A DNA stretch of 64,000 nucleotides from a virus. How positions within the stretch are numbered: position 1 is the first letter of the stretch; each line of letters begins with the position of its first letter. A program made the translations under genes and the position numbers. Below are positions 1 through 9,900 of this stretch, piece by piece. The DNA lies in IMG/VR virus record IMGVR_UViG_3300030117_003378, positions 1 to 64,000 of that record; one strand, 5' to 3'. The notes under the pieces were generated by a model. It had not been told where the DNA came from and searched no databases. It saw only the letters and a list, made by a program, of their open reading frames with translations.

Positions 1-210
1 TCATTCTTCCGCGTTACTATCGACGACAGAGGCAAGTATATCGCCTTCGATAACTCATCTGAAATAGAAGGTATCTCCACCATCGGACACCGCATCCTTG
101 CCGAGAGATTCATCGTCAAGAAAGTCGAGCCATACTACTCAATTGCAGGTTGGGACTTGCAGCCCATCCACAACGCGCTGAATGGATTGGGCGATTTAGG
201 GTGGATTTAG
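1..210 (+). CDS. C-terminal fragment of an unrecognised protein
   Basis: An open frame enters from the left edge and ends with TAG; 69 residues are visible (ends DLGWI). The composition is ordinary for a folded globular protein. No domain is recognised. It lies just upstream of the zinc-ribbon gene at 272, so it probably belongs to the preceding operon. Confidence 0.6.
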   Translation, partial: SFFRVTIDDRGKYIAFDNSSEIEGISTIGHRILAERFIVKKVEPYYSIAGWDLQPIHNALNGLGDLGWI

Positions 211-223
211 GGCAATCACAACC

Positions 224-230
224 ATTATAA
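224..230 (+). promoter_or_regulatory. possible TATA box
   Basis: ATTATAA lies about 42 bases before the ATG at 272, in the only gap between the first two genes. It would give a transcript with a leader of about 15-20 bases that carries the ribosome site GGGAGTGA. Confidence 0.35.
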
Positions 231-271
231 GCAAATAATTCCTAGTGAAATTACCGAGAGGGAGTGAGAAT

Positions 272-634
272 ATGACAAAAGGATTCAGACAACCGAAAAA
301 GCAGACGCACGCACAGCGAGCAGATTCAATCGAAGCACAGGTCGAGCAGATTGCTATGACACAACAAGGACTTATCCGAGCAGTGGGTAGTGACATTGAG
401 CGATTGAACGTTTTAGTTTTCACACTTCTCGACGAATTGGGTAAGGCAGAGAAGATTGAGTGCGTCAACTGTGGTCACGAAATCTACCGACCCATCCTTG
501 AGAAGTTGCCTATGGAGGACATTTGCCCTGTATGCAACAACCCGACCGACGAATTGGTACAAGAGAAACTTGACGTTCTCGGTGAAGAGGAAGAAGAAGG
601 TGGAGAAACCCTTTCAATCGGGGAAGAAGAATAA
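272..634 (+). CDS. small zinc-ribbon protein with acidic tail
   Basis: The 120-residue product has a basic N-terminus, a helical middle and then a zinc ribbon: CVNC at about residues 65-68 and CPVC about 24 residues later. The C-terminus is almost all Glu. The ATG at 272 is preferred over an in-frame GTG at 245 because GGGAGTGAG sits correctly before it. The function is unknown; zinc ribbons of this size in viral early operons often bind nucleic acid or transcription proteins. Confidence 0.8.
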   Translation: MTKGFRQPKKQTHAQRADSIEAQVEQIAMTQQGLIRAVGSDIERLNVLVFTLLDELGKAEKIECVNCGHEIYRPILEKLPMEDICPVCNNPTDELVQEKLDVLGEEEEEGGETLSIGEEE

Positions 635-669
635 ATACATTGAAGTAACAGTCTAACGGTGGTGAAATT

Positions 670-954
670 ATGTCTGTCCTTGTCATTTCCGACGATGCTG
701 ATGTTGTAGCCGCCGCTATCAAAGAACACGGGGCGGAGAACGTATCATGGTATGCTTGCTTCTCACGACGCCGAGAGGCGTCTACTCTCGGTCTTGGCGA
801 CCGTCTGCTCTCAAAGCAGATGATGTCTGCCAAAGAAGCCGAGTCAGCAAGCGATTGGTCATCCGTTATCGGAGGCTCAAAGAAGGCCGCACCTGCCCCC
901 AAAGCAACAAAGAAGGAGGCGAAGAAAGGTGCAGTTAAGAGCGGCGACGAATGA
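670..954 (+). CDS. unrecognised small protein with Lys/Ala-rich tail
   Basis: The product is 94 residues. The N-terminal 65 residues (MSVLVISDDADVV...) look like a small alpha/beta fold; the C-terminal 25 are Lys/Ala/Pro rich, as in flexible nucleic-acid-binding tails. GGTGGTGAAATT precedes the ATG. The last 26 bases overlap the start of the nuclease gene at 929, so the two are probably co-translated. No family is recognised. Confidence 0.75.
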   Translation: MSVLVISDDADVVAAAIKEHGAENVSWYACFSRRREASTLGLGDRLLSKQMMSAKEAESASDWSSVIGGSKKAAPAPKATKKEAKKGAVKSGDE

Positions 955-1771
955 AGAGATAGAGAACTCTTCTTACAATCCATCCGAGGGCCAATACCTT
1001 CGCGTGAGTAAGTCATCATTTATGACTTACAAGACCTGCCCACGTCAGTTCTATTGGCGCTACATCGCAGACATTCCTAAGCCACCGGCCAACGAAGCCA
1101 TGCTTCGTGGTACACGGGTTCATTCGTGGCTTGAGGGGACATACATGAACGATGAATCAATTGACACGACAGAGGATGAAGATGCCGAATGTGTCGCCGC
1201 TTTGGGGCAGATGGAGAATGCCCGAATCGAGGAATGGGGTCAGGATGAAATCTTTGACGCTGTTGTCTCTGCCGAACACAAATACTACGCCTTCGATGAA
1301 GAGAACCAAGTCGTACTCGTCGGTGTGATTGACGGTGTGCTACGTCACCCTGATGGTAGCCTAATCATCGCCGAACTCAAGACCGGAGAGATGGGCGACT
1401 CCAAATTAGGCCGCACCCGTCGAGAATTGTGCTACTACAATGCAATCCTTCAGGCTAATGGTATGGATGAGGTCAAGCACTTCATGTATCTAACGCCTGA
1501 CTGCACCAACGAAAAATTCCTGACCAGCATGATTAACAACCGCAACAAGAAAGTTTGGTTGGGAGAAAGCATGGGTGTCACCGTGATTGAAAAGGTAAAT
1601 GCACGCTCTCTTAATGCTTTTGCGAAAGCCTATAATAGTGTCATTCCTTCGATGAAATCCCGCGAGTGGCCCATCAGTTGGAACGACTACTACTGCCCAA
1701 CATGGTGTGAGTTTTTCGCGGCCTGTGAGAACGAGATGATGGGTGTTACTGCGCCTTTGGAGTTGGTATGA
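929..1771 (+). CDS. Cas4/RecB-like PD-(D/E)XK nuclease with Fe-S cysteines
   Basis: This 280-residue protein is a predicted DNA exonuclease of the Cas4/AddB/Dna2 type. The core is visible as an Asp in GVIDG, then ELKTG (the E-x-K of the nuclease motif), then a Q/R-x-x-x-Y-like helix (RELCYYN). One cysteine in TCPRQF near residue 38 and three near the end (CPTWC...C, about residues 256-264) match the four ligands of the Cas4-type iron-sulphur cluster. The GTG start at 929 has GGAGG nine bases upstream. There is no CRISPR array, so a role in replication, recombination or end processing is likelier than adaptation. It is followed directly by the zinc-ribbon gene at 1768. Confidence 0.88.
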   Translation: MQLRAATNEEIENSSYNPSEGQYLRVSKSSFMTYKTCPRQFYWRYIADIPKPPANEAMLRGTRVHSWLEGTYMNDESIDTTEDEDAECVAALGQMENARIEEWGQDEIFDAVVSAEHKYYAFDEENQVVLVGVIDGVLRHPDGSLIIAELKTGEMGDSKLGRTRRELCYYNAILQANGMDEVKHFMYLTPDCTNEKFLTSMINNRNKKVWLGESMGVTVIEKVNARSLNAFAKAYNSVIPSMKSREWPISWNDYYCPTWCEFFAACENEMMGVTAPLELV

Positions 1772-1944
1772 TGGAGTCAGATGGTGAGATAGCAGAACAC
1801 GTTTGCGAGTTTTGTGGCGCGAACGATTTTACCGAGCCTGAAATCCTTTTCATACTAACGAGCGACCAAGATACACCTACAAAGCGAGTGGCCTCGGCAT
1901 TTTGTGGTGCGTGCGGTCGTCGTGTCAAGGTCGAACACATTTGA
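1768..1944 (+). CDS. 58-residue zinc-ribbon microprotein
   Basis: The start overlaps the stop of the nuclease gene (TATGATGG), and an in-frame ATG at 1771 is an equal candidate. Two pairs, CEFC and CGAC about 30 residues apart, form a complete zinc ribbon. The gene lies between the nuclease and the primase and may encode an accessory factor. The function is unknown. Confidence 0.72.
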   Translation: MMESDGEIAEHVCEFCGANDFTEPEILFILTSDQDTPTKRVASAFCGACGRRVKVEHI

Positions 1945-1962
1945 GCCCAAGGAGGGTTGTAT

Positions 1963-2976
1963 TTGCGAAGTCTGTTGAGTTTCCCCCGTGAGATTGGTTT
2001 GAAGCGTACCACCTGTGGTAGCCGCGAAGAATTCGATTCTTACATCATGCGTTTGAACGGCAAGGCATCTTGCTATACGTCGCTATACCATTTCCGTGAC
2101 CGATGCAGTGTCAGGCATTGGAAATTCGACACAGACAGTGTGGTGATTGACCGTGCGTGGTGGGACTTCGACAGTGGTGAGCGCGGAGATATTGTAGCCG
2201 TTAAGAAGGATGTAGCCAAACTACTGACTCGCCTGAACGGTGACGTAAGAATCGTAGCGACGGGCCGTGGGTTCCATATCCATGAATTGTTTGAAAGTCC
2301 GGTCATCGGTCGTGATTGGTCACGCCACCTAGACCGATATGAGCGGGAGATGGCACGCGGCCTCAAGACCCTAGATGGCGTCGGTCATGCACAAAAATTG
2401 ACTCGCATACCGGACACCTTCAACGTCACGCGCTCTCGCTGGGCGGTCAACATCGACGCAGATGCCTTCAAAGCAGACCCGTTAGGCTACGAGATACCAC
2501 TGCGGCCCGACCCAAGATTGTTTGTCAACGACCCATTCAGAGGCCAGCCATCCCGTAGTAAATTCAACCTCGCTAGATGGGTGGCAGAGAACCCAATCCA
2601 ACAGGCCATACAGTTGCCCGCCTACAAAGGACCAATCGGTGTGGCTTCGCAGGTTCCAATCCCACCGTGCCTTGAACGGGGCATCAGTGTCAACAATCCA
2701 TCTCACGAAATTCGTGTTGCTTTGGTACAGCACATGACAGAGAACCTACGTTGGTTCGCGCCATCAGACACAATGACCAACGAGCAGCGTGATTCTATCA
2801 CCAAGGAGATTTGTGATTTCATAGCCACTCTAGGTTGGAGAGACTACAACCCTTCAATCACCCTGAAGCAAGTACGCTCTGTCGTAAACTACGAGCGTGC
2901 CCCTTCCTGTGCGTGGTTCCAAGGTCGCAACCTATGCGACAGACCGTGTTGGCGAGACGACGGAACGTTGAGATGA
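1963..2976 (+). CDS. archaeo-eukaryotic primase: PriS-like catalytic part joined to a PriL-like Fe-S part
   Basis: Predicted DNA primase of 337 residues. The catalytic AEP core shows WWDFDS (metal-binding D68-F-D70), GRGFHIH (residues 101-107, equivalent of the S-x-H motif) and RIPDTFN. The C-terminal third looks like the PriL iron-sulphur domain: IPPC at 236, an R-x-A-L-x helix, then Cys at 316, 325 and 329 in PSC...LCDRPC. This is a single-chain PriS-PriL, as known from some archaeal plasmids (for example PolpTN2 of pTN2). The TTG at 1963 is chosen because GGAGGG is about seven bases upstream; the TTG at 1957 is too close. The gene sits between two nuclease genes. Confidence 0.85.
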   Translation: MRSLLSFPREIGLKRTTCGSREEFDSYIMRLNGKASCYTSLYHFRDRCSVRHWKFDTDSVVIDRAWWDFDSGERGDIVAVKKDVAKLLTRLNGDVRIVATGRGFHIHELFESPVIGRDWSRHLDRYEREMARGLKTLDGVGHAQKLTRIPDTFNVTRSRWAVNIDADAFKADPLGYEIPLRPDPRLFVNDPFRGQPSRSKFNLARWVAENPIQQAIQLPAYKGPIGVASQVPIPPCLERGISVNNPSHEIRVALVQHMTENLRWFAPSDTMTNEQRDSITKEICDFIATLGWRDYNPSITLKQVRSVVNYERAPSCAWFQGRNLCDRPCWRDDGTLR

Positions 2977-3004
2977 TTTAACTATCATTAGGGGGTTGAA
3001 TATA

Positions 3005-3238
3005 TTGTTGAGGTTGGAAGATATGGGTAAGGTGCGTAGTGCTGCTTCACACCGAGAGATGCTACACGAAGCAATCCGTCTGCTCAAAGAGTGGGAGGTA
3101 TGGATGCAGCACCCTGACTGTAAACATGACAAAAAGGCATTTGCGGAGGCCGTTCGTAACTACAATGCTCTACGCGGCGTGGTCAAGTGTCTCAAGTGGT
3201 CTTTGCGTTTTCCCAACGTCGATGAACCATTGTGGTGA
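3005..3238 (+). CDS. unrecognised 77-residue helical protein
   Basis: The short, mostly helical product contains HDKKAFAEAVRNYNALRG. Start choice is uncertain: TTG codons at 3005/3008 lie nine bases after AGGGGG, while an ATG at 3023 has GAGGTTGGAAG before it. It ends four bases before the XPF-like nuclease gene, so it may be its partner. No family is recognised. Confidence 0.6.
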   Translation: MLRLEDMGKVRSAASHREMLHEAIRLLKEWEVWMQHPDCKHDKKAFAEAVRNYNALRGVVKCLKWSLRFPNVDEPLW

Positions 3239-3242
3239 TTGG

Positions 3243-3962
3243 ATGCTATACATTGACGACAGAGAGAACGACAAAGTGAAGCATAAGATATTGATGCGTC
3301 TTGGTGATAGCAAGCACGACCCAAAGGGACAGGCGCAAGTCAAGCGCCTAAAGTCGGCAGACTACATCATGGGTCAGTGGGGTATCGAGGCCAAAGAAAT
3401 CAACGACCTGTACCGTAGCATCCTAGGTATCGGGAGGACACGCACAATCGCAGGTCAGTTGGCGGACCTCAACGCATCCTTCGACGTACCGATGCTAGTA
3501 GTTTATGGTACAGAACTCAAGCCGTGGATTGCGGGTAGAAAGGGCAGACCGACGGCAAGAGAAATCGCGATAGAACGTAGTAGAATGGAAAAGACCATAT
3601 CGTCATTCAAGGCTTCATTCTTCCACCGCTACCCCAACATCAGATTCATGCAGGTCAAGAGCATGGATGAGTTTGTAGAGTGGATTGCTCTCAACCATTT
3701 GCAGATGGCTGTGGCTGGCAAAACCAAGGCTATACCACCCCAAATCAAGAGTGCCCCTAAAACGCTCTCCGATGCCCGTGAGGGCGCGCTTTTTTCCATT
3801 AGTGGTATCACCCAAGAAGTCGCACAAAGGCTCTTAGAACGCTTCGGAGGGCTCGTAGAGGTCATCTCCGCAAGTCGCAAGGAACTTATGCAAGTCGAGG
3901 GCATCGGAAAGGCCAAAGCGGACAAGATTCTGTCACTCAAAGAGCCTTACGAGTTGTCGTGA
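3243..3962 (+). CDS. XPF/Hef-type (ERCC4) structure-specific nuclease
   Basis: The 239-residue protein has DDRE at residues 5-8, and GIEAKEINDLYRSI takes the place of the ERCC4 motif (normally ERK..D...S); the canonical R of ERK is replaced by A. A helix-hairpin-helix pair forms the last 60 residues (LFSISGITQEVAQRLLERFGG, then VEGIGKAKADKIL), as in archaeal Hef/XPF and Mus81. It is expected to cut branched DNA in replication restart or recombination. Its 3' end overlaps the convergent late operon by 16 bases. Confidence 0.82.
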   Translation: MLYIDDRENDKVKHKILMRLGDSKHDPKGQAQVKRLKSADYIMGQWGIEAKEINDLYRSILGIGRTRTIAGQLADLNASFDVPMLVVYGTELKPWIAGRKGRPTAREIAIERSRMEKTISSFKASFFHRYPNIRFMQVKSMDEFVEWIALNHLQMAVAGKTKAIPPQIKSAPKTLSDAREGALFSISGITQEVAQRLLERFGGLVEVISASRKELMQVEGIGKAKADKILSLKEPYELS

Positions 3963-6900
3963 TTTTTCCAATCGTGGAATCCGAAGTTTCGGCTTGAAGT
4001 TTGGTCAACATTGACGGATGCTCTGTTGAACCTGATTGACAGGTCGTGTACCACCACTCCATCTTCGTTGGCGTTGTCGGCCTGTGTCGAAGAGGTAATG
4101 GTGGTCGTACCATCGACTCTGCTAAGTTGATTGCTTATTGTCGTGGTCGTACCGGGCTTCCTCTTGACAGTGACCTTGATTTCGCTACCGGGGCTTATAC
4201 CTGATAGCAGTGTTTGGTCTAACAGAGCCATATCGGATTTTGTAGTACCTGTTTCGATTGCGACATTCTGTGATACCGTGGTTTTTGCAGTATCGGTCGT
4301 ACACTGTGCCTCGACAATCAGAACTGCTTGTCTAGCACCTGTCTTTCCACTACCATCTAAATCAATTGGCGCACAGGAAATAGTGCCAAAGATTGAGATT
4401 GACTCGCCTATCGCATCTGATGGTACTTGTAGTGTGGTAGAGATGGAATGCTCTTGGTAGCCGGTTTCGTCAGGGTGCCCCTTACCGGGCAAACAGAATC
4501 CATCGTCGGTCTTTACTGCCATACCGCTTTCAGGTACTACATCGAAATTCAAGCCCTCTACCGGAGACATAGCAGATGCCGGTGGTGCAGGTCTGTTCTG
4601 ACCCAAGATTCCCCACTCCCCAACGGTGGCGCCATCCATATCCATTCTTCTCTTGATATTGCTATGCAAACCCTTGGTTGTGTTGTTGACACTCCACTGT
4701 ATATTGGTATGGCTACCCGTTTGGTCGCCAAAACCGGGGAACTGTCCGCCCTGTGGGTGTTGCGGTCGTTGGTCAGGCTGGCTTGGGCCTTGCGGTCTAC
4801 CGTCTTGCGGCGGCCTATCCGGTGCGGGTTGTGGTGGCGCGGGAGGTGGGCCGGGTGCGTTAGCGCGGCTAGTGTCTCCCAAAACCGGGAATAGGTAAGC
4901 ACCTAGACCACCTGCAAACCTAGACTCATCTCTCTCAAGGGACAGCGTAACTCTCTCGGTGTTTCTACCGTCGATTTGCCAATTGACTCTTTGTATGGCG
5001 AGTACCTCGCTGTTGAGGTCATGTGACTTGTTCGTGTAAGTTACTGTGGTGGCGGGTATGAAGTTCAAATCATTGACGATGTGGATGCGAGGTGCATACC
5101 ATGCTGCTCTACCATGTGCTACTGATGACATCTCCGCGTACTTCCGCATACCAATTGGGAAGATGCTGTTGGCGTTGGTAGCAGACCAATTGGAACCCAT
5201 CATCTCTGATATGTTGTGAGCATTGTGGAGGATTCCCGATGCAGTGGGGTCGCCGCATCGGTGGCGTAGTAACGCCTTACAGTATTCTGCATTGAAAGAC
5301 ACAACGATTTTAGATTGTGTATCGGCGGCAATCATATATGAAGTTGGAACCTCAATCTCATAAAACCCGCTACCCTTAGCCACGACACTCTCAAATCCAT
5401 TAGTCGCTAGAGATGCGGCCAAAGAAGGACCACCGCCACCCTTAGCAGTGGTGCTGCCCGAGAATGAGCAATCACTGATACCGATTAGGAATTCAGCGTT
5501 GTCTATGTCCGTTCCACTCTGACCGTTCTTGAGAGCAACCCAAACCCTTAACTCTTCGCCTGTACCCACGCTGACCTTCGGGATGCCGTTAGCGACGTGG
5601 ACTATTTGCACCGCATAACTGATGCTGTTAGCGCCGTACCAATACCAATTCTCATTCCAATCAACAGAGTGCCCCGCCGTAGCAGTGGTATCTATCTGCG
5701 CCGATTGTCCGTATCGGTTGTAGATGTCGGTGGCCGTAGCCATGTTGCCATCAAGTGCGTTACACATACCGGGGAACGGCATACCTCCCGTCTGCAAGGA
5801 GTCCCAAGAGTTGTATTTAGGTGCGCTAGAGTTGGAGTTAGTGGCATCGGATTCGACCATCCTAGTAGTATCTGCGATGTAACCGTACCTAGCGCCCGTG
5901 AGCATCTTGTTGTGTTCAAGCGTGATTGTATCGCGCATGATTTCTACCTCAACCTTTAATTTAGAATCCTTGACCCGATTGTATTCGTTCTTGGCAACTG
6001 CCTCTGCCTCTATTTGGCTTGTCAGGGATGGCATATCAAGCACTTTCCATTTTGTTGTGTCTGTGGTTGATGCTACCGGGAAATCAGCGAAAGAGCGACC
6101 TGCGTTGTAGTAAACTCTGACGTGGCTAATCTGTGCGCCGATGTCAGCATCCAATTTTGTGCTTAGGCTGTTGTCTCTGTTGATTGCCCAACCACTGTTG
6201 TAGTTCGGCCTAAGTTCGATTCTACCATCACGACCCATAAGATACGAGAAGGACTTTGCCGTGTCGTTGTCCACACCCGCTTTGATTGACTCCTTGATGG
6301 TTCTGACAGAGCCCAAAACAGTCTTACCTCTAAGGTCGGACACACTACCGAAAGAGTCACTGTTCGATGCCGTTCCATCGGTAGTCATATCCATAGTCAA
6401 GGGTACGTTGTTGATGTCAAAAATACAGGAGAAGTTGGTGCGAGGCATCCAAGAATCTAGTGTGCCAGCAGTCCACAGTGTACGCATCTTATCGCTCTCA
6501 AAGTATGTACCTAATCCTCTACTTTCGACATAGCCCTCAATCGTCATCATCAGGCGTAACATGAACTTAGATGCAATCGTATTGAAAATTTCAACCTTGT
6601 CGTAACCTCCCGATGTTGAATTTGTTGTGTTCAAAGTAAATGTAGTGGGCGCACCTGCGTTGTTCACCAGCATCCTCAAAGCCATTTGTGTGTTCAAATG
6701 GTCTAAAATCTGTTGCGAAGAGTACCCGGCATTGACAATCGTTTGCTCCCAGCCCGAAGGTACATGATTGATACCTGCCAACTGCGGTGCGAACTTGTAA
6801 GTGTGTCCCGACGAGAATGCGCTGGTGGCTTCTGATGTGAATACTTTGAGTGTCGTGGCGCTTGTAACCTCTCGGACAATCGCTGCTTGGTTGGTGTTGT

Positions 6901-9900
6901 TGTTCTGTACGACCATTCCTACTATGATTCCCTTGTTGATGAAATCGCCGGATGAATCTACTAGAGTTCGTGTTTCCGTAGCACCCGAACCTGCGACGGT
7001 GTTTGTTCCGCTGGTCATGGTTCCGGTTATCTCGTTAGCGACACAACCTGACCAATGGAACCACTTACTGACCTTTGTGGTCTGCGAAGAAGAGGTAGAT
7101 GACGTAGTACCCGAGCCACCACCCGAAGATGTAGCCACCATTTCGCCCCACCCACGGTAGGGGAAGTTGCTGGCATCTTTGACTAAGATAGCAGTATCTC
7201 CCTGCAATATAGTGTTGGTGGCGGTCGTACCGTCTGACATACACCACATCGTATTGGGGTGCTGCGAATAAGGAACCGTCACGGTTTTGAAGTTCGCCAT
7301 AGCCTCTGACCAATAACTGTCGATTAGTTTAGGGAATCCTCTGACCGATGCGAAATAATCTTCCAAGTCAGTTCGACCACCCGAATCCTGACCACTCTTC
7401 CCGTTGTTGGCTAGTGTGTTGAGATTGAAGAACTTCGACGCATCAACGACTACAAATGCGCCTCCCTTGTTCTCCCAATCTTGATAAACAGAATTGCTAG
7501 AAGGTGAGGTCGGCTCTGCTGAACCTGACGCACCACCCGGTCTGTGTTCTGTTTCACTTCCGATTGCTCTACCCCACTTGTAGCCCCATGCCGGTGCGTT
7601 ATCCGTTCCAGCAAAATCCAAATCCAAATCTATCGTTGTTGACCCGACAGCGCTTACCTTGTGTACTCCGTCGTGTAGTGCGCTACCTACGACGTGGACA
7701 TAGTAATCGAGAGAGCCCGATGGTCCGAAGATGTAGTGATTAGATGCTACTGTTAGTCTTGCTTTACCACTACCGTTGTCAGTAATGGATGTTAGAGTCT
7801 GTAAGTCGGCATAGTTCGCTGGTTTGGAAAACGCACCGCCGGTAGTAGGGTCTGTCAGTGAGGATATTTCCCACAAATCACAGTCCTCACCCAACTTGAG
7901 AGAAGCGAATCTATCCGGCTCTCCGGTCATAGCATCAAATTGGTCGTCATAAAATAGACTCACTTCGTAGTTCTCACTCGTAGGGAACATCAGACCGAAT
8001 TTGTCCTTTCTTTGGCTGTTGTCTGCATCTGCTTTGCCGTTATTTCTCATATCCGCCCACAGAACCCAACAGTGCTTGTAGTCATCACTGACGGTCAGCA
8101 CGTTGACAGTCGCACCGTTATCGTGCGCCTTACTCAAGAACTGAACCCCTATGAGATAATAATTACCTCCGCCGGTAGCCTTTGCTTTCCAAACGAAGGT
8201 ATCTACTGTCCCGTCGGCATCTACGATTTCACCAAGACCTCCGGTGGTATCAATGGCGTTGTAGGCGGTCGCATCTATTTGGATATACTTGCTATCGGTG
8301 GTTGTTGCGGCTTGTATGGTCCCGGTTGCGTCGGGAGCATTCGCAATCTGCCCGAAGTGGTATTGGAACCATAGCGACTTGGGTAGGTCACGCACCCAAA
8401 CTGCATGAACTGCCTTGCTCTCAATCAGGTTGTTTGTTATGGGCCGAACTACGCCCGATTCCTTACCGAGTTTTGTGAATCTGATTCTCGCGTTGCCGCT
8501 AAGGTAGCCGGATGCGTCAGTCGTGTTGTACTGCCCCGTGGTTGCGTGCCCCTCACTATGAGTGGAAAACTTCTCGTCGTCAAAAACAGCCACTCTATGA
8601 TAAGTCACGTTGTTCCGTGTGTAGGTACTTTTGAATCTGCAAGTGTAAATCCCACCAACAGCGCCATCCCCTAGTCCCGTGGGTCTTGAGTTGTCAAGCG
8701 CGCCACCATCGGGAATCAAGAATCTATCTCCTTGCTCTAACTGTGGGTCTGAATCGAAGTGAAAGTACATCGCACTTGCTGAAAGGGGGCTGTTACTACC
8801 GTCAGTAAATCTGTCCCCGTGGTAGCCTCCGGCGTACACGATAAGTGCGCTCTCTCTTGTGTAGGCAAGAACAGAACCCGAAGTACCATCAAACTTCAAG
8901 AATTGATGCGTGGTGGTGGGGGCCGTGGGTAAGATTGATGGGTTAGTGTAAGTTCCGACCGCAGATGGCTGCTGCGTCGCTACAAGATTGTGGTTTGCGG
9001 TGTTACTGACCGTAACGTCGCTGCTTGTAGTGTAGCCGGGATTGCCAGCCAAAAGAAGCATCGTGTGCCCTGAAGTGTCTATACCTACGCCCAACAAAGT
9101 GTTGCCCTCGTATTGTTCCTCTATACTGTTTGGTCCTGAATTTGACTCGTTGTTGTAGATTTGGATTGGGTGGGAAGAGTGAAGTTGAGTACGTTGGTCG
9201 GTGCGCTCGACGTAGTTGTCATCTTTGTCGAACCCAACAGTTTTTGAGAGCATCTTCAACCTCGCTGCGCCCATGTAGAAAACGTCGTTCCAACCCTTAG
9301 CCGAATCTGTCCAATACGCTTTGGCGGAGTTGTCGTCATTCAACGACCCCTGACCTAGTTCCCAAAGAGGAACCTGTCTGTCGAGTGCGTGTAGAGTGTC
9401 CTTTGCCGTAAGTTGGATGGTTCTTTGTTTTGGCCCATTGTCGTTGACGGACATTTTATCTAGGATGCCACGCCAAACGGGTCTGTCGATACGGCCACCG
9501 CCCTCCCTAGCGGTATGTTTGTTACCCTCATCATCAGCGAACATCAACAAACTCCAATCGTCGTTTGAGGATGTAGAGAAGAGTTTGGTCAACTGATGAC
9601 CGTAGTGGGTATCTAGGCTACCGATATTGTCTCCATCTCTACCGGGGTCATCCGATACCTCAATCTGCAAATTTGATATACCATCTACCGGACTGACCAT
9701 TTTCATACTGCGAATCGGTGGCATATCCCAACCATCACCCTTTTGTTCGGGTGAGTCGGTTAGCGGCCTCACAAGACCCACACGGTCAAGCATCAGTACG
9801 ATTGTGCAGTTTTCATTGTTAGAACTACTCTGTGGCTCTACCGTAGCCATCCATCCCTTCATCTGCGTTGGTGTGAAGTTTGCAGATGTGACGTTGTTGT

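Noticed and set aside
929-1771. Cas4-like gene as part of a CRISPR system
   Set aside because: No repeat-spacer array and no other cas gene in the window; Cas4-like nucleases are common in viral replication operons.
3039-3242. N-terminal extension of the XPF-like nuclease
   Set aside because: It lies over another gene in a different frame, and the ERCC4 domain begins right after the ATG at 3243.
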